A DNA stretch of 64,000 nucleotides from the NCBI RefSeq assembly GCF_963583255.1, contig NC_084807.1, positions 21,849,572 through 21,913,571 of the forward strand, written 5' to 3'. Numbering within the stretch: the first letter of the stretch is position 1; the number at the start of each line of letters is the position of its first letter. Made by a program: the position numbers and the translations under genes. This document shows, piece after piece, positions 48,392-59,904 of the stretch. The stretch comes from Pyrus communis (taxonomy: Eukaryota > Streptophyta > Magnoliopsida > Rosales > Rosaceae). The notes beneath the pieces were generated by a model. That model saw only the letters and a list, made by a program, of their open reading frames with translations. It was not told the DNA's origin and searched no databases.

Positions 48392-48676
48392 ATAAATGTT
48401 GTGACTCCCTCTATCATTTTGGACATTTCAGAAGAAAAAAAACATGGTTTTTCTCAAAACGGGTTATTATATTGGAAGTTGTAACATTATAGTCGTCATC
48501 TCCCCTCTAATATCATATTTTGGTTTTAGTCTCTTAGACCAACTCCAATGCTTGGTATAGATTTGTAGGTCATAAAATTTAGAGCTTGTTTGGTATTTTA
48601 TTAAAAAAAACTGTATTATTTCTCAAAACATTTCTTAAGAATATCATTTGAAAATAATTTTTTTTAAGACTCAAAA

Positions 48677-50940
48677 TGTAACATCCCGTCCCGAAACTAA
48701 CGAACCGTACGTGTGAATTTACAATTTTACCCCCTAGTTGTTATTTTACGTGTAGTTTTGTGTTGTGTGGTGTGTAGGACCACACACACACACACTCCTA
48801 CACCTCGTCTCACTCCCCCGGGATTCCCTCATTCCCTGTCTCTTCTCTATCTCTTTTCTCTCTCTCTCTCACTCTCCCCGAGCTCATCTTCTTCTTCTTC
48901 TTCTTCATTCTACATACGGTTATACACACAAACACATTCAAACCTTCACCAATCAAGAAACCAAGACCACCATCGTGTTCGTGGAGCTGAGAGGAGTTCA
49001 GAGGTGCCATTTTCAGGTAAGGATAGAGTTGTTTTCACGTCGTTTCGACGAGGTCCGATTATTGCACTGTTCATGCAAACCTAAACTAGTGTGTTTTTGG
49101 AATTTCTAAGCTTGTAGATGTGTTTGTGAGGTCCCAAGGAGCCTCGGAGTGGTTCGTTGGGTGAGTTTGGACGTCGGGATCGTCCTGTGCAAAGTTGGCC
49201 GAGTTTTGACCTTGAAGACAGGTGAGATTCCTTAATTTTTAGGCTTTAAAAGTAGTCCAACGTGATTCTACTAGTCCTAAGCTTCATTTTGGTATAAAGA
49301 TCGTGAAAAATGGTTGAAAAACGAAGGAGAAAACTAAGTTAGAAATTTTCCCAGTTTTCCGGCGCCGGAGGCTCGCCGGAGAAGAAAGGAGAATATTCCG
49401 TTAAGTCTAACGGAATATTCCTAACGGCAGTGACGGAATCTGGTTAGATTTGACGGAATATTCCGTCAGTTAACGGAATATTCCTAACGGTGTCTGTTGA
49501 CACCGTCAGTGTGCAGGTCACGTGGCCGCGCGTGGGAGGCGCGTAGGTCCGTGCCTGTTCAGGCGCGTGGGGGCGCGTGCGTGGTCCAAAATTTTTTTCT
49601 AAAAATATGGGTGTGATCCTGAGGTTGTGTAGGTCACGTTGGTATATTCATTTGTCCAATTTGAGCAATGTATGAGAAGTTATTACGAGAAGTTGCTTAG
49701 GTGCTTTTAAATTAACGTTTTCGTAACTTTGTCGCGTTTAGGTGATTCGTTTTCCGAGGACGAGCGTTCACACTCAAGGCAGGGGGGCTACGACCCTTCT
49801 AATTTCCTGTGAGTGGGCTTTTGTTTTCCGTATATACCTATATAAATATTAATTCCCAGAAATTAAATAGAAAAGAGTAATTGTTTTATGCCATACATTG
49901 TATTATTAATACTTATGCATCATCACATGCATTAGTAGCGGCATACATATATATAAATGTGTATTTGGTGCTGTGGACGCACAGGTAAGTGCCAGGTAAG
50001 CGGTATTCTTGTGGTTATGCATTCCTGTTTATTATGCAATAGTAGTTTGAAATGCTTAGAGAGCTTATAATCTGCACCCCCGGTGTTAGTGCTCCCGCCC
50101 GAGGCCAGGGCACAGCCTTCACGTGTATGTTCACCAGCACCGCATGCTCGCCTTGGATCCAAGATAGGTGCAAGCCTGTCGTACAGACCACAATAGGTGG
50201 TTCCGACTTGTAGGTGACCCGCGATTTATCGCACAGCTTCACGTGATCGTAGCACTAGAGCATACATATATATATTACACCCAGCCTGTCGTACAGACCA
50301 CGTTAGGTGGTTCCGACTTGTGTGCAGATTCAGTTATTGAGTGAGAGTGGAGCTCTAGATGCAGCCGTACAGGTCACGTTAGGTGACTCCCGGCTGCTAT
50401 ATTATATGTTATTGATGTGAATTACGCTTGAGTATTTATATCTGATTATGAGATTATGTTGTGGCATATTATGGAGCATGAATGGCATATCATGGAGCAT
50501 GATTGACATATCTATACATACGTATATATGTTCATTTTCTGGGAAGTATACAGGTTTTACGGCGAGGGGTTAGAATGTATTTTGCTAAAGAGTTTTCAAA
50601 GAACTTTGTTTTTTCCCACTCACGCTTTTGTTTTTGAGCCCCTCCAGGTTCTAGTGGTCTAGCAAGTTCGGTGGTTTATCCCAGAGGGCGTCCCGGCATT
50701 TCTGACAGACACTCACCATTGTAGGGTCACCTTCGGGTGTATATATGTCGTATCTTTTCCTTTTGGACTGTTGTAGACTTGCTCTGAATTGTGTCTCACA
50801 TACACTAGTACTTTGTATGCTAGTTAGTTTTTAATTATTAGTACTTTTATTTTACCTTCTTAATAGCTTCCGCACGCGCACATGGCTACGTCACCTTCAC
50901 GTGACGGCCAGCATGCCCTGATCTCGGTCGGGGTGTGTCA
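48677..50940. mobile_element. 2264-bp solo LTR, TSD CAAAA, empty site known
   Basis: The element starts TGTAACATCCCGTCCCG and ends CGGTCGGGGTGTGTCA; CAAAA flanks both sides (48672-48676 and 50941-50945). The paralogous locus at about 56602-56614 reads gactcaaaaacttattt with no insertion, so the insert is defined to the base. No primer site, polypurine tract or coding domain is inside, so it is a single LTR. Its length and TGTAACA.. start suggest a long-LTR Ty3/Gypsy source (inference). It contains GGAATATTCC palindromes (49391-49500), repeated gtcgtacagaccac blocks (about 50180 and 50290) and a (CA)n run near 48780. Confidence 0.9.
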
Positions 50941-51555
50941 CAAAAACTTGTTTAGTATGAGATTTAAAATTTTTAGATCTTAAAACTTAAATTGGGCAAA
51001 GATATCCAAAGAGAGGGGTTGCATGAAAGGGAGAAAGAACACAGAGGAGGAAAGAAAGTAAGAGAGAACATGAGAGACGGAAAGAAGAGAAGGATTGGAG
51101 GAGATTAGGGATGGATATGGGCCAAAACGGGCCTAATTTTGAAGGAACCTGACCCTACTCGTTTTAATCTGTAACGGGATGGACCGTGGCAGATACAGAG
51201 ATTTTTAATTTTGGTACCGAACTTTACCCGGCCCATTTGAAACATGACGGTTCCCCACGGGTTCCAACGATCCAACTTGATTTTGTTTCTTTTATAAAAT
51301 ACATCATTTTTATAAAATAAGGCTGCAGCCGCTGCACTGCAATGCACATCAGCAACACATATTACACTTATAGAGTGCACTGCAGCAACACATATTAGGG
51401 GAGTATTGAAGCACAGATTGTGCCCAGCAGCACATATTAATATTATTATCCAAATCCAATCCAAATTAACATCTCCAAGACATCCAATGCAAAATCCAAA
51501 TTCAAAATAACATTCAAATCCAAAATAACCCAAAAGAAAAATTAGTGAATAAACC

Positions 51556-52922
51556 TGTTTGGACCCAAATTTACACCATCAGATGGAAAAGTGAAGATAA
51601 TTTTGTTATTATTAAAGGATAATATTATGGTTTTTATCATAATATTATCTTTTAATATGAATTATCTGCATCTTCTTAAACCAGATAAATAGGATGCGAA
51701 TTATATCCCAAGCAAGCAGTACAGTATGAATTGATTTGGGATGTCTAACGGCACTTGGAAGCTAAATATGATGATGTGATAAGCCTAGGATTTGATGGTC
51801 TTGGATAATGATGAGATAAGAAACGTTGGTAGGCTAGGCCTTTTTGCATGGTGATGGAAGTTATCAGATGAGTTTAAAGGCTTCTGATGGAGGTTTTTGA
51901 TGAGATAAGAAGCCTAGGTGGGCTAGGTTTCTGATGTGATGTGATAAAGCCCAGATAGGCTTTATTTTGTTTGAAAAGTCACAAAATCTGAAGGATATGC
52001 CTTGGCATTTGACATGGAGCAATTTCAGTTCCACAAGTTAGAGTTGTAGTTGGACTCTACAAAATTATCTAGTCGTGCCTAAAAAAAGATATGAATGCTA
52101 TAAATATAAGGTGCGTTGCAACAAGTGAAGCTCCCTCCAATTCAACACACAAACTGCCATACGCAAACTCTCGCTCTACGCGAACCTCTCAACAACCTTG
52201 AGATTTTTATTTTCTTTTTCCGCCAACACATTTTCAGTTTGGATAAACAGCACTGTAAAGGCAACCAGTGACATCTTCAGTTTGGATAAACAGCATTGTT
52301 GCTGTAGAATCAACCGACTACGGAGTACTTTCAGTTTGGATAAACAACACTGCGTCGAGGCCGACTGGTTATCTATCCAAGTCTCGGTTGAGAAGGATTT
52401 TGAATCCTTATTGGCAGAGGTCATCTCATTATCCTTTTCAACAAAGTGAGGTGTTACAGATTACTGGGTTCGGCGTATTGAACGCCGAGTTGTTTTATGA
52501 TTAGATATTCATAAGTAAGTTTTAGAGTTCAGCATCCTGACAGCCGAACCATATTTACCATTAAGACATACATCTCTTTTGATTACTTGTGTCCATATAG
52601 TTTGGTGCCAGTTCAGCGTGCTTATACTTTTACGAATATAATCACCATGACCGAACCCGGTGCCAACGATCCGTGAACTTCGCAAAACTAGCAGCCTTGT
52701 CTTTAAGCTTTAGAACCCAAAGGCCGATACGTGTTCCTTCATCGGCCACAGTCGCAAGATCAAGAAGTCAGCATCGCGTTCAACGCAACATCAACATATT
52801 TTACCCCCTGGCCAAGCTCGGTCGACGAGTTGGCACGCCCCGCACACAACCGAATGACGTAGTTAGCTTATTGATTACTCGGCCTACGTGCCATGTAGGC
52901 TTGGTAGTTTTTAGGATCAACA
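51556..52922. mobile_element. 1367-bp solo LTR-like insertion, TSD AAACC
   Basis: The block starts TGTTTGGACCC and ends GGATCAACA, with AAACC on both sides (51551-51555 and 52923-52927). Copy 2 lacks the region. Inside are three copies of TTCAGTTTGGATAAACA at about 52232, 52277 and 52331. No retrotransposon protein is encoded. The superfamily is not assigned. Copy 2 also lacks some neighbouring sequence, so its empty site is less clean than for the 48677 element. Confidence 0.75.
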
Positions 52923-53005
52923 AAACCCTTTGAAAACTTAAAGAACATTGGAGTAATCTATCCATGGTTCCTAACTGAGTGCAAATTATACAGTAATTGG
53001 TAATT

Positions 53006-53119
53006 AACATACAATAAAAATTGTTTAGGGTATGATAGTTATAGATATTTGAATTTGTGTTTAACATACAATAAAAATTGTTTAGGGTATGATAGTTATA
53101 GATATTTGAATTTGTGTTC
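53006..53119. repeat. 57-bp tandem duplication
   Basis: A 57-bp unit starting aacatacaataaaaattgtt is present twice head to tail (53006-53062 and 53063-53119) with essentially no change. Copy 2 has a single unit at about 57944, so the doubling is recent. Confidence 0.9.
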
Positions 53120-54765
53120 GTTGGTTTGGAGCTTAGAAAATACTTTAAGTGCTTCAGCTTATCTTATACTTTGTTTGTTGTTGAGCCTGCAAGTGCAAAA
53201 ACCCAGGTCCCAGACCCATAGTACAAATTAATTGAAACCAAAACGGAACACAATAACTCAAAATCCTTAAATCTAGAAAAAAAAACCCTTATTCCTTAAA
53301 TCCCTAAAGGCTAAAATTTGAATACCTTGTGGCTTCAAAACAGATTGGTCAAAACTTGGGAGTCAGGAGACTCATGACCATGAGGAGGTGGTCGAAGTTG
53401 AGAGAAGCAGATGATGGTGGTTGGAGCCTCGGAGTCGACTTTAGAGAAGCTGAGGGAGGGAGCTCAAGTGTCATGATTCGAGAGAGAAATGAAGAAAGAG
53501 GATTGCAGGAGAGAGGGAAGAAAAAAAGAGAGGAGAGAAATAGAAAGGGAGAGGTAGATTCGGAGTGTGAGGAAACGAGAGACAAAAAAAAATGAGGTAG
53601 CTTTAAGTTTAAGAACTCTAAAACGTGCTTTGGTGTTTTAAGATAATAGACTATATTTTTAAGTTAATCTTGAGTTCAGTTTTTTAAAATAGTTATACAA
53701 AACAATTTAAGGTCTAAAACGTGTTTTTTAGTATAAAAAGTTTGATTCAAGTAAAGTACCAAACAAACCATTAGGTTCAAATTCAAGAACAATTTTTTCC
53801 TGCAATGGTTTTGGCTTAAAATCTAAGTCTTTTTCTACTCTTAGACTTGTTCATCTTTGATCACAGCTATTGAGTTTGATGTATTTATAAATTAAAATTA
53901 AAAAAAAAAATTTGAATTTAAACCGTTGGGTTAACCAACTGTCCAACCACCAAGGTTGTCGGATCTACAAAAAGCCATTGAGCTCCGTTTGGAAAGATTT
54001 TTCAGTGTGACCATCACTTGAGGTGGTACATTATGTGTCTCTATATAAATTATGGGTTATGTGTGCTAAAAGGTTAATAACTTAAAAATTAAAATTTTTC
54101 ACCATTTGCATAAAAACACGTGATGTACTATTCGTATTTCTGTCACAACTAAAAATTTATCCCCGATTTGGATCCGGCAAAGCTGCCAGCTGGTCCCACC
54201 GCATGCAGTTCCATAACATACGTATCAATTGCATTAACCATTATGCAGAACATTTCTCGAATCCCTAAAGAATCAATATAAACAACACATATAATATATA
54301 CAATTCTCATCTAACTTTTAAATCTCTTCATTTTGTTTCAAGCATCCTATTTTCTCTTCGACCATTTCAAAAGTATTTTCAAATAAGTTAATAATAATTG
54401 GTAATGAAATCATATTATGCTGTAAATTCTATCCCAAATCTCCCAAGCGAGTGTTATAGGCAGAAATGTTTATACACCCAACATATTGCGCACAAAGTTT
54501 ATCCAGCCTAGACTTCCACTGGATCGAACATGCACGGATAAATCCACAGAAAGGGCAAAACTCGACACGTGTTGACCACCAAGTGTCCCACGTAGCACCA
54601 AGATTTCTAGGCTGTGACACCTAAACTAACAGATTTTGGCTCTTTGTTTCTTTTATATAAATCTATACTTTGACTGAAGTAAATCTAAAGCACAAAGTAG
54701 AGCATAAAATCCTCTCAAATTTAGCACAAATTGTGGTTTTCATTTTTCAATAAACAAAAAAAAAA

Positions 54766-55180
54766 AGGGGTTCAGAAACGTTTCTGGAATTGATATTGGC
54801 TGTCATCCTCCCACCTGTTGGAGTCTTCCTTCGTTTTGGCTGTGGAGTGAGTTATTCTTTCACCCTATATTCCCCAAATGCCATTTCATTTTTAGAAATT
54901 AATCGTCCTGAATCTCAATTGCTGAAATGATTCGTTTTTTAGTATGTCGTTGATATTATTTTGATCAGTTCAGCAATTGAAATGATTCTTTTATTAGCAT
55001 ACCATGTATATGATTTTGATCAGTTTAGCAATTGGGATTTGATTTATGGTCGTGTAGTTTATTTACCTTTTATATGTATATTGTGGGAAAGTGCAGGTGG
55101 AGTTCTGGATATGTTTGTTGCTGACAATATTGGGATTTGTACCCGGAATCATATATGCATTATGTGTCCTTGTCGTATAA
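54766..55180 (+). pseudogene. RCI2/PMP3 paralogue with lost start codon
   Basis: Exon 1 would be 54766-54846 and exon 2 is 55097-55180; splice sites, frame and stop are intact. The codon aligned with the copy 1 ATG reads AGG. Upstream in frame are only AAA and ACA codons and then a TAA stop, and no Met codon occurs in either exon. The predicted body otherwise looks functional, with RFGCGVEFW (the conserved cysteine present) and a proper second hydrophobic segment ending in ALCVLVV. By eye it differs from copy 1 at about 14 of 165 coding bases. It is therefore probably a recent pseudogene; a sequencing or assembly error at the homopolymer-rich start (11 A then 4 G) is the main alternative. Confidence 0.82.
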
Positions 55181-55719
55181 TTAAAAGCTTTGGATGATCA
55201 AGCAGAACAATGTATGATGGAAAAAGCGTGTTTCGGTGTGAGTGTTTAGTTTGGTCAAACTTTTGTAATCCAGATCTGAACTTTTCATTGTACATGTTAA
55301 TGCAACTATTTTTAGTTTTTGTTATGCTTTTTTTTTCTTTTTTCTGTCAAATCTTTAAATGTCAAGTTTTTAAGTTTCAAGTGGATATGTATAAATATGT
55401 AAACGTAACAATAATATCGAAGTGGAAATCTTAAAAACTCACAAGTAAATTGTTCGAAAACAAAACAAAAATGTTATGGTCTCGAAAACACGAAACGTAT
55501 GAACACAACGTGAAGGAAAAGATTATGCAAGTCATGTTTTTATAGCTCGTTGTGAAAATCATCTGTTTGCATGATTTGTTTCAATCAAACGAAGATTGCA
55601 ATGCTGGTTGGAGGAAGTGTCTGGAAATGTTTGGTTTTTTATTTTTTTTTCCTGGTATAAAAGGTTAAAAGTAACACTTCTTTAAAAAAAAAAAAAAAAA
55701 ATTGTTTACACTTGATTTA

Positions 55720-56315
55720 AACCTATTCAATGAAATTTGTAACAGCTTTCCGTTATGATAATTATTTGTTACTTCCAAATTAGTATAGAGCTGTTATCTT
55801 TGTAATCCCTTTATAAATATTGTTATAATGTACATTTCATAAAGTACGGAAGTTGTTTTCTACATGGTATCAGACTTCTTTAGCCTAGTCGTTGTGTTCT
55901 TCATGCTTTTTTTCATGGCATCCATAACTTTCTCCCCCTTCTTCTCTTCTTCTTCTTTCACTCTTATTATTCTTATTTGTTGATTAAGTGATAGTTACTC
56001 GTCTCCACCAAACTCTTTGACAGCCTAGGTTCTAGGTTCGATTCATTAATAGAGTCAAGTGATTTTGGTGGAGACGAGTAGCAATATTAGGAGTGAGAGA
56101 AGAAGAGGAGAATTATGAAGAGGAAGAGGAAGGGATGGATGCCATGACAGAAAGCATGAAGAAGGCCAAGACCGAACCTAAGGTGAAGAACTCTGATACC
56201 ATGTTTTCCTAGGTAAAACAATATTTATACCGGGATTACAAAGGTACCAACCCTATACTATTTACAATGTAAATACAATATCATAACGAAAAAGTTGTTA
56301 CAAAACTCGTTGAAT
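55720..56315. repeat. Inverted pair of Copia-type LTR end/primer-site segments (copy 2)
   Basis: Paralogous to 47801-48391, with the same two arms and the same TGGTATCAGA word (about 55866) and its inverse (about 56192). It is slightly diverged. Confidence 0.7.
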
Positions 56316-57047
56316 TGGTGATGAATGTTATGACTCCCTCTATCATTTTAGACATTTTAGAAGAAAAAAAAACATGGCTTTTTCTCAAAACGGGTTATTA
56401 TATTGGAAGTTGTAACATTCTAGCCGTTATTTCCCCTCAAATATCATATTTTGGTTTCAGTCTCTTAGCCCAACTCCAATGCTTGGTATATATATGGATG
56501 TGTAGGTCATAAAATTTAGAGCTTATTTGGTATTCTATTAAAAAATTGTATCATTTCTCAAAACATTTCTTAAAAATATCATTTGAAAATAATTTTCTTT
56601 AAGACTCAAAAACTTATTTGGTATAAGATTTAACATTTTTAGATCTTAAAACTTAAATTGAGCAAAGAAGTCCAAAGTGGGGTTGCATGAGAGGGAGAGG
56701 ACATTGGGGGAAAGAAAGTAAGAGAGAACCGAAGAGACAGAAAGAAGAGAAGGATCAGAGGAAATTAGGGGTGGGCACGAGCTGGGTCGGGTCTAATTTT
56801 GAAGGAATCTAATTCTGCTCATTTTAATCTGTAACGGGACGGACCAGATCGGGTACAGAGATTTTTAGTTTTGGAACCGAATTTTACCCAGCCCGTTTGA
56901 AACGGAGCGGGTCCAACGACCCAACTTTTTTTTTCCCCTTTTATAAAATACATCATTTTTATAAGATAAGGTTGCAACCACTGCACTGCAATGCACATCA
57001 TCATTGCAGCAGCACATATTACACTTACAGGAGCTGATAATTAACAT

Positions 57048-57938
57048 AGTGGCAGAGCCAGGAATTTAAAATGATTGGGTCAAAAAATAGCTTCAAAAAA
57101 TTGATCATACTTTCAATTATAATTGTCCATGACGTGTTCTTATATTTTGGAAACGTTGTATCACAACATCATTATCAATAAAATCAAATACAAATTTCTC
57201 AATGTGCACAACCAAACTGTCATTGAGATATTGGTCACCATCTTATTACAATGTGGATTCTTCACAATTTTCATCACTGGAAAAGCTCGTTCAAGTGAAG
57301 CGGTCGTAATAGGTAAAATCAATGTTAATTTCACTAGCAAGTACACCAATAAATAATGTCTATCCCTCTTTGTCTCCACCAACTTTTATGCAAGGTTACT
57401 AAATCCTTTCAACCTAGAAAATTCATTATGCAAACGCACATCAAAAATATAATTCTTAAGTGCATCTTCAAGAAGTATGAGCTCTATATTAGAAAAATCC
57501 GTTGGATAAAATTGAGTAAGATGAACTATCTTTTGCATATAGCACCTGTGTTGTGGTGGAGGAGTCATGTGCAGATGAAACCCAAAAGACGTGTGTGTGC
57601 TGTGGTAGAGAAGCAGCGTGTAAGTTCATGTTTCCTTTTTAAAGTGAAAAGGAAAAACGACGTAGCTTGGTTAAATGAAAAAAATATTACTTACAAATCA
57701 TTTTATTTCTTAAGGATAAGTTCATAAAGGTATAAGTTTGCTAGGTTATTTGGGATAAAGCTTACAGAACCAGTGTGCATGCTGTTGCTGAAGTGCCGCG
57801 GTGCTTTTATTGGGGACATGTTTACAAGCTGATGCAGTGCTGCTGTGTTGCTATAGGGGTCAAAATTTTTGAAGTAAGGATAAGTTTACAAGGTCATTGG
57901 GGTCAAGGGATGCCAATGCCCCTCATTGGCTCCGCCAC
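57048..57938 (-). mobile_element. hAT/ZMYM1-like transposase remnant, about 10-bp TSD
   Basis: The 891-bp insert is flanked by TAATTAACAT on both sides (57038-57047 and 57939-57948); copy 1 shows one such word at 53001-53010. The ends share GTGGC(A/G)GAGCCA in inverted orientation. On the minus strand, about 57382-57161 encodes LVKLTLILPITTASLERAF, the C-terminal dimerisation motif of hAT transposases in the plant zinc-finger MYM-type 1-like proteins. Most of the transposase is absent. hAT elements usually leave 8 bp; two extra matching bases may be chance. Confidence 0.78.
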
Positions 57939-58833
57939 CTAATTAACATACAAAAAAAATTGTTCAAGGTATGATAGTTATAGATATTTGAATTTGTGTT
58001 CGTTGATTTGGAGCTCAGAAAAGACTTAAAGTGCTTCAGCTTCTCTTTTACTCTATTTGTTGCTGAGCCTACAAGTGCAAAAACCCAAGTCCCAGACCTA
58101 GAGTACAAAATTAATTGAAACCAAAATGGAACACAATAACTCAAAATTCCTAAATCTAGAAAAACCCTAATTCCTTAAATCCCTAAAGGCTAAAATTTGA
58201 ATACCTTATGGCTTCGAAATGGATTGGTCAGAACTTAGGAGTCAGGAGACTCATGACCATGAGGTGGTGGTTGAAGTTGAGAGGAGCAGATGGTGGGGGT
58301 TGGAGACTTGGAGTCAACTTTAGAGAAGCTGAGGGAGGGAGCTCAGGTATCATGATTTGAGAGAGAAATGAAGAAAGATGATTGCAGGAGAGAGGGAAGA
58401 AAAAAAAGAGAGGAGAGACATAGAAAGGGAGAGATAGATTCGGAGTGTGAGGAAACGAGAGACAAAAAGAAATGAGAGAGCTTTAAGTTTAAAAACTCTA
58501 AAACGTGTTTTGGTGTTATAAGATAATAGATTATATTTTTAAGTTAGTCTTGAATTCAATTTTTTAAAATAGTTATACAAAACAATTTAAGGCCTAAAAC
58601 TTAAAAAGTCATTTTGAGTTTAAAAAGTTGGATTCAAGTAAAGTATCAAACATACCATTAGGTTCGAATTTGAGAACAGTTTTTTTCCTGCAATGGTTTT
58701 GGCTTAAAATTTTGGCATGGGTTATTAAATATTGAATTTGGTAACTTTAAAATAATAAAGTTTATGTAGATTAGCATAATTTATTTTTATGAACATTTTA
58801 GCCGTTGAATTTGATTTTGAGTCTTTTTCTACT

Positions 58834-59000
58834 AGGGGTGTGATATCCACACCCCATTTTACTTCTCACACACTTTTTTAATTTTCGGCTGTCGAATCGG
58901 ATGAATTGAAGAAGATCAACGGACATAAATTATCAAGAGGTGTGTAAATTATCAAGAGATGTGAGAGAAGTAAAATGGGGTGTGTGGATAGCACATCCCT
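58834..59000. mobile_element. 167-bp MITE, 7-8 bp TSD
   Basis: Ends AGGGGTGTGATATCCACACC and (reverse complement of right end) AGGGATGTGCTATCCACACA. TTCTACT flanks both sides (58827-58833 and 59001-59007). Copy 1 has the uninterrupted word tttttctactcttagac near 53830. Arms also share CCCCATTTTACTTCTC. It is hAT-like by duplication length. Confidence 0.8.
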
Positions 59001-59266
59001 TTCTACTATTAGACTTGTTCATGTTCGACCTTAGCTATGGAATTTGATGTATTTATAAATTAAAATTAAAAAAAAAAATTGAATTTAGACCGTTGAATTA
59101 ACTAACTGTCCAACCACCAACCTCGTCGGATCTACAAAAAATATTGGGCCCGGTTTGGATCCGCCAAAGCTGCCAACTGGTCCCACGCATGCAGTTCCAT
59201 AACATACGTATCAATTGCATTAACCATTATGCAGAACATTTCTCAAATCCCTAAAGAATCAATACA

Positions 59267-59304
<38 letters not shown>

Positions 59305-59345
59305 CATTCTCATCTAACTTTTAAAGCTCTTCATTTTGTTTCAAG

Positions 59346-59904
59346 CATTAGGGGTCCTGAGTCCTGACAACTCGATGTTTTGAACACAAGCAAAATGTCG
59401 GACTATCGTTATCCTCGACTTAATCACAGATCACAAGATGATCGTGCCCATCAATGGACGGGTTCCAAAAATAAATTCATAGATGTATAATACACTCGTC
59501 AATGAGATTCCATCGACGAGTGCCATAAAAAAAAATTGATGCCACTGGAACGTAAGCCCCGTTCAGTTAGTCCAGCAAATGACCAAGCGAATAACTATAC
59601 CGTCGGCCGAGGATGTCCGGGCTTGAAGCCTATAAAGCTCCACGCGTGTCTCAGCCCATCGAACAACAAGTCGATAAGACTCCAAACACTCGGAGGTCAC
59701 CTGTTTCCAGGCCTGCATCTCTGCAGATCATGGACCCGGGGACTTTCCTGGGCCTCGTTCCGTTCACAGATTTGTGGCCCGATCGCTTCGTCCGGTGGCA
59801 TCGTTGGTAATTTTACCCCAAAGGTTTATAAAGCCAAGTAAAATTATTACTCTTTCCGATGAGGGATGCAAGGACGTAAGAACAGATCCATGACTGAAAC
59901 TGTG
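59346..59904. other. Intergenic, no recognised gene
   Basis: A GC-richer stretch at 59540-59830 has two overlapping open frames (about 65 and 101 residues), neither with a domain I can name. It could be a transposon gag relic. Confidence 0.4.

Larger units (their letters stand above)
43405..54340. repeat. Tandem duplication, copy 1 (intact RCI2 gene)
   Basis: Collinear with copy 2 (54420-59345) from the word attctatcccaaatct at the left to ttgtttcaagcat at the right. It includes the RCI2 promoter, both exons, the inverted Copia segments and the distal flank. Copy 1 is about twice as long because it took up several insertions that copy 2 lacks. Homology was followed by eye and local gaps remain. 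Confidence 0.85.
54420..59345. repeat. Tandem duplication, copy 2 (start-less RCI2)
   Basis: The second copy of the RCI2 block, shorter than copy 1 because it lacks the Cassandra, the intron elements and both solo LTRs. It has its own insertions: the transposase remnant at 57048, a MITE at 58834 and a (TA)n run at about 59272-59299. Confidence 0.85.

Noticed and set aside
48713..49109. Frames of 123 and 114 residues
   Set aside because: They fall inside the solo LTR in CT- and CA-repeat sequence with no domain.
52232..52350. Three evenly spaced repeats as a CRISPR-like array
   Set aside because: Only three 17-bp copies inside a plant LTR, with no cas genes; this is an LTR-internal repeat in a nuclear genome.
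53329..53595. 88-residue frame, with a similar stretch in copy 2 near 58200
   Set aside because: The sequence is purine-rich (gagaga) and the copy 2 version is not preserved as a frame, so selection on it is unlikely.
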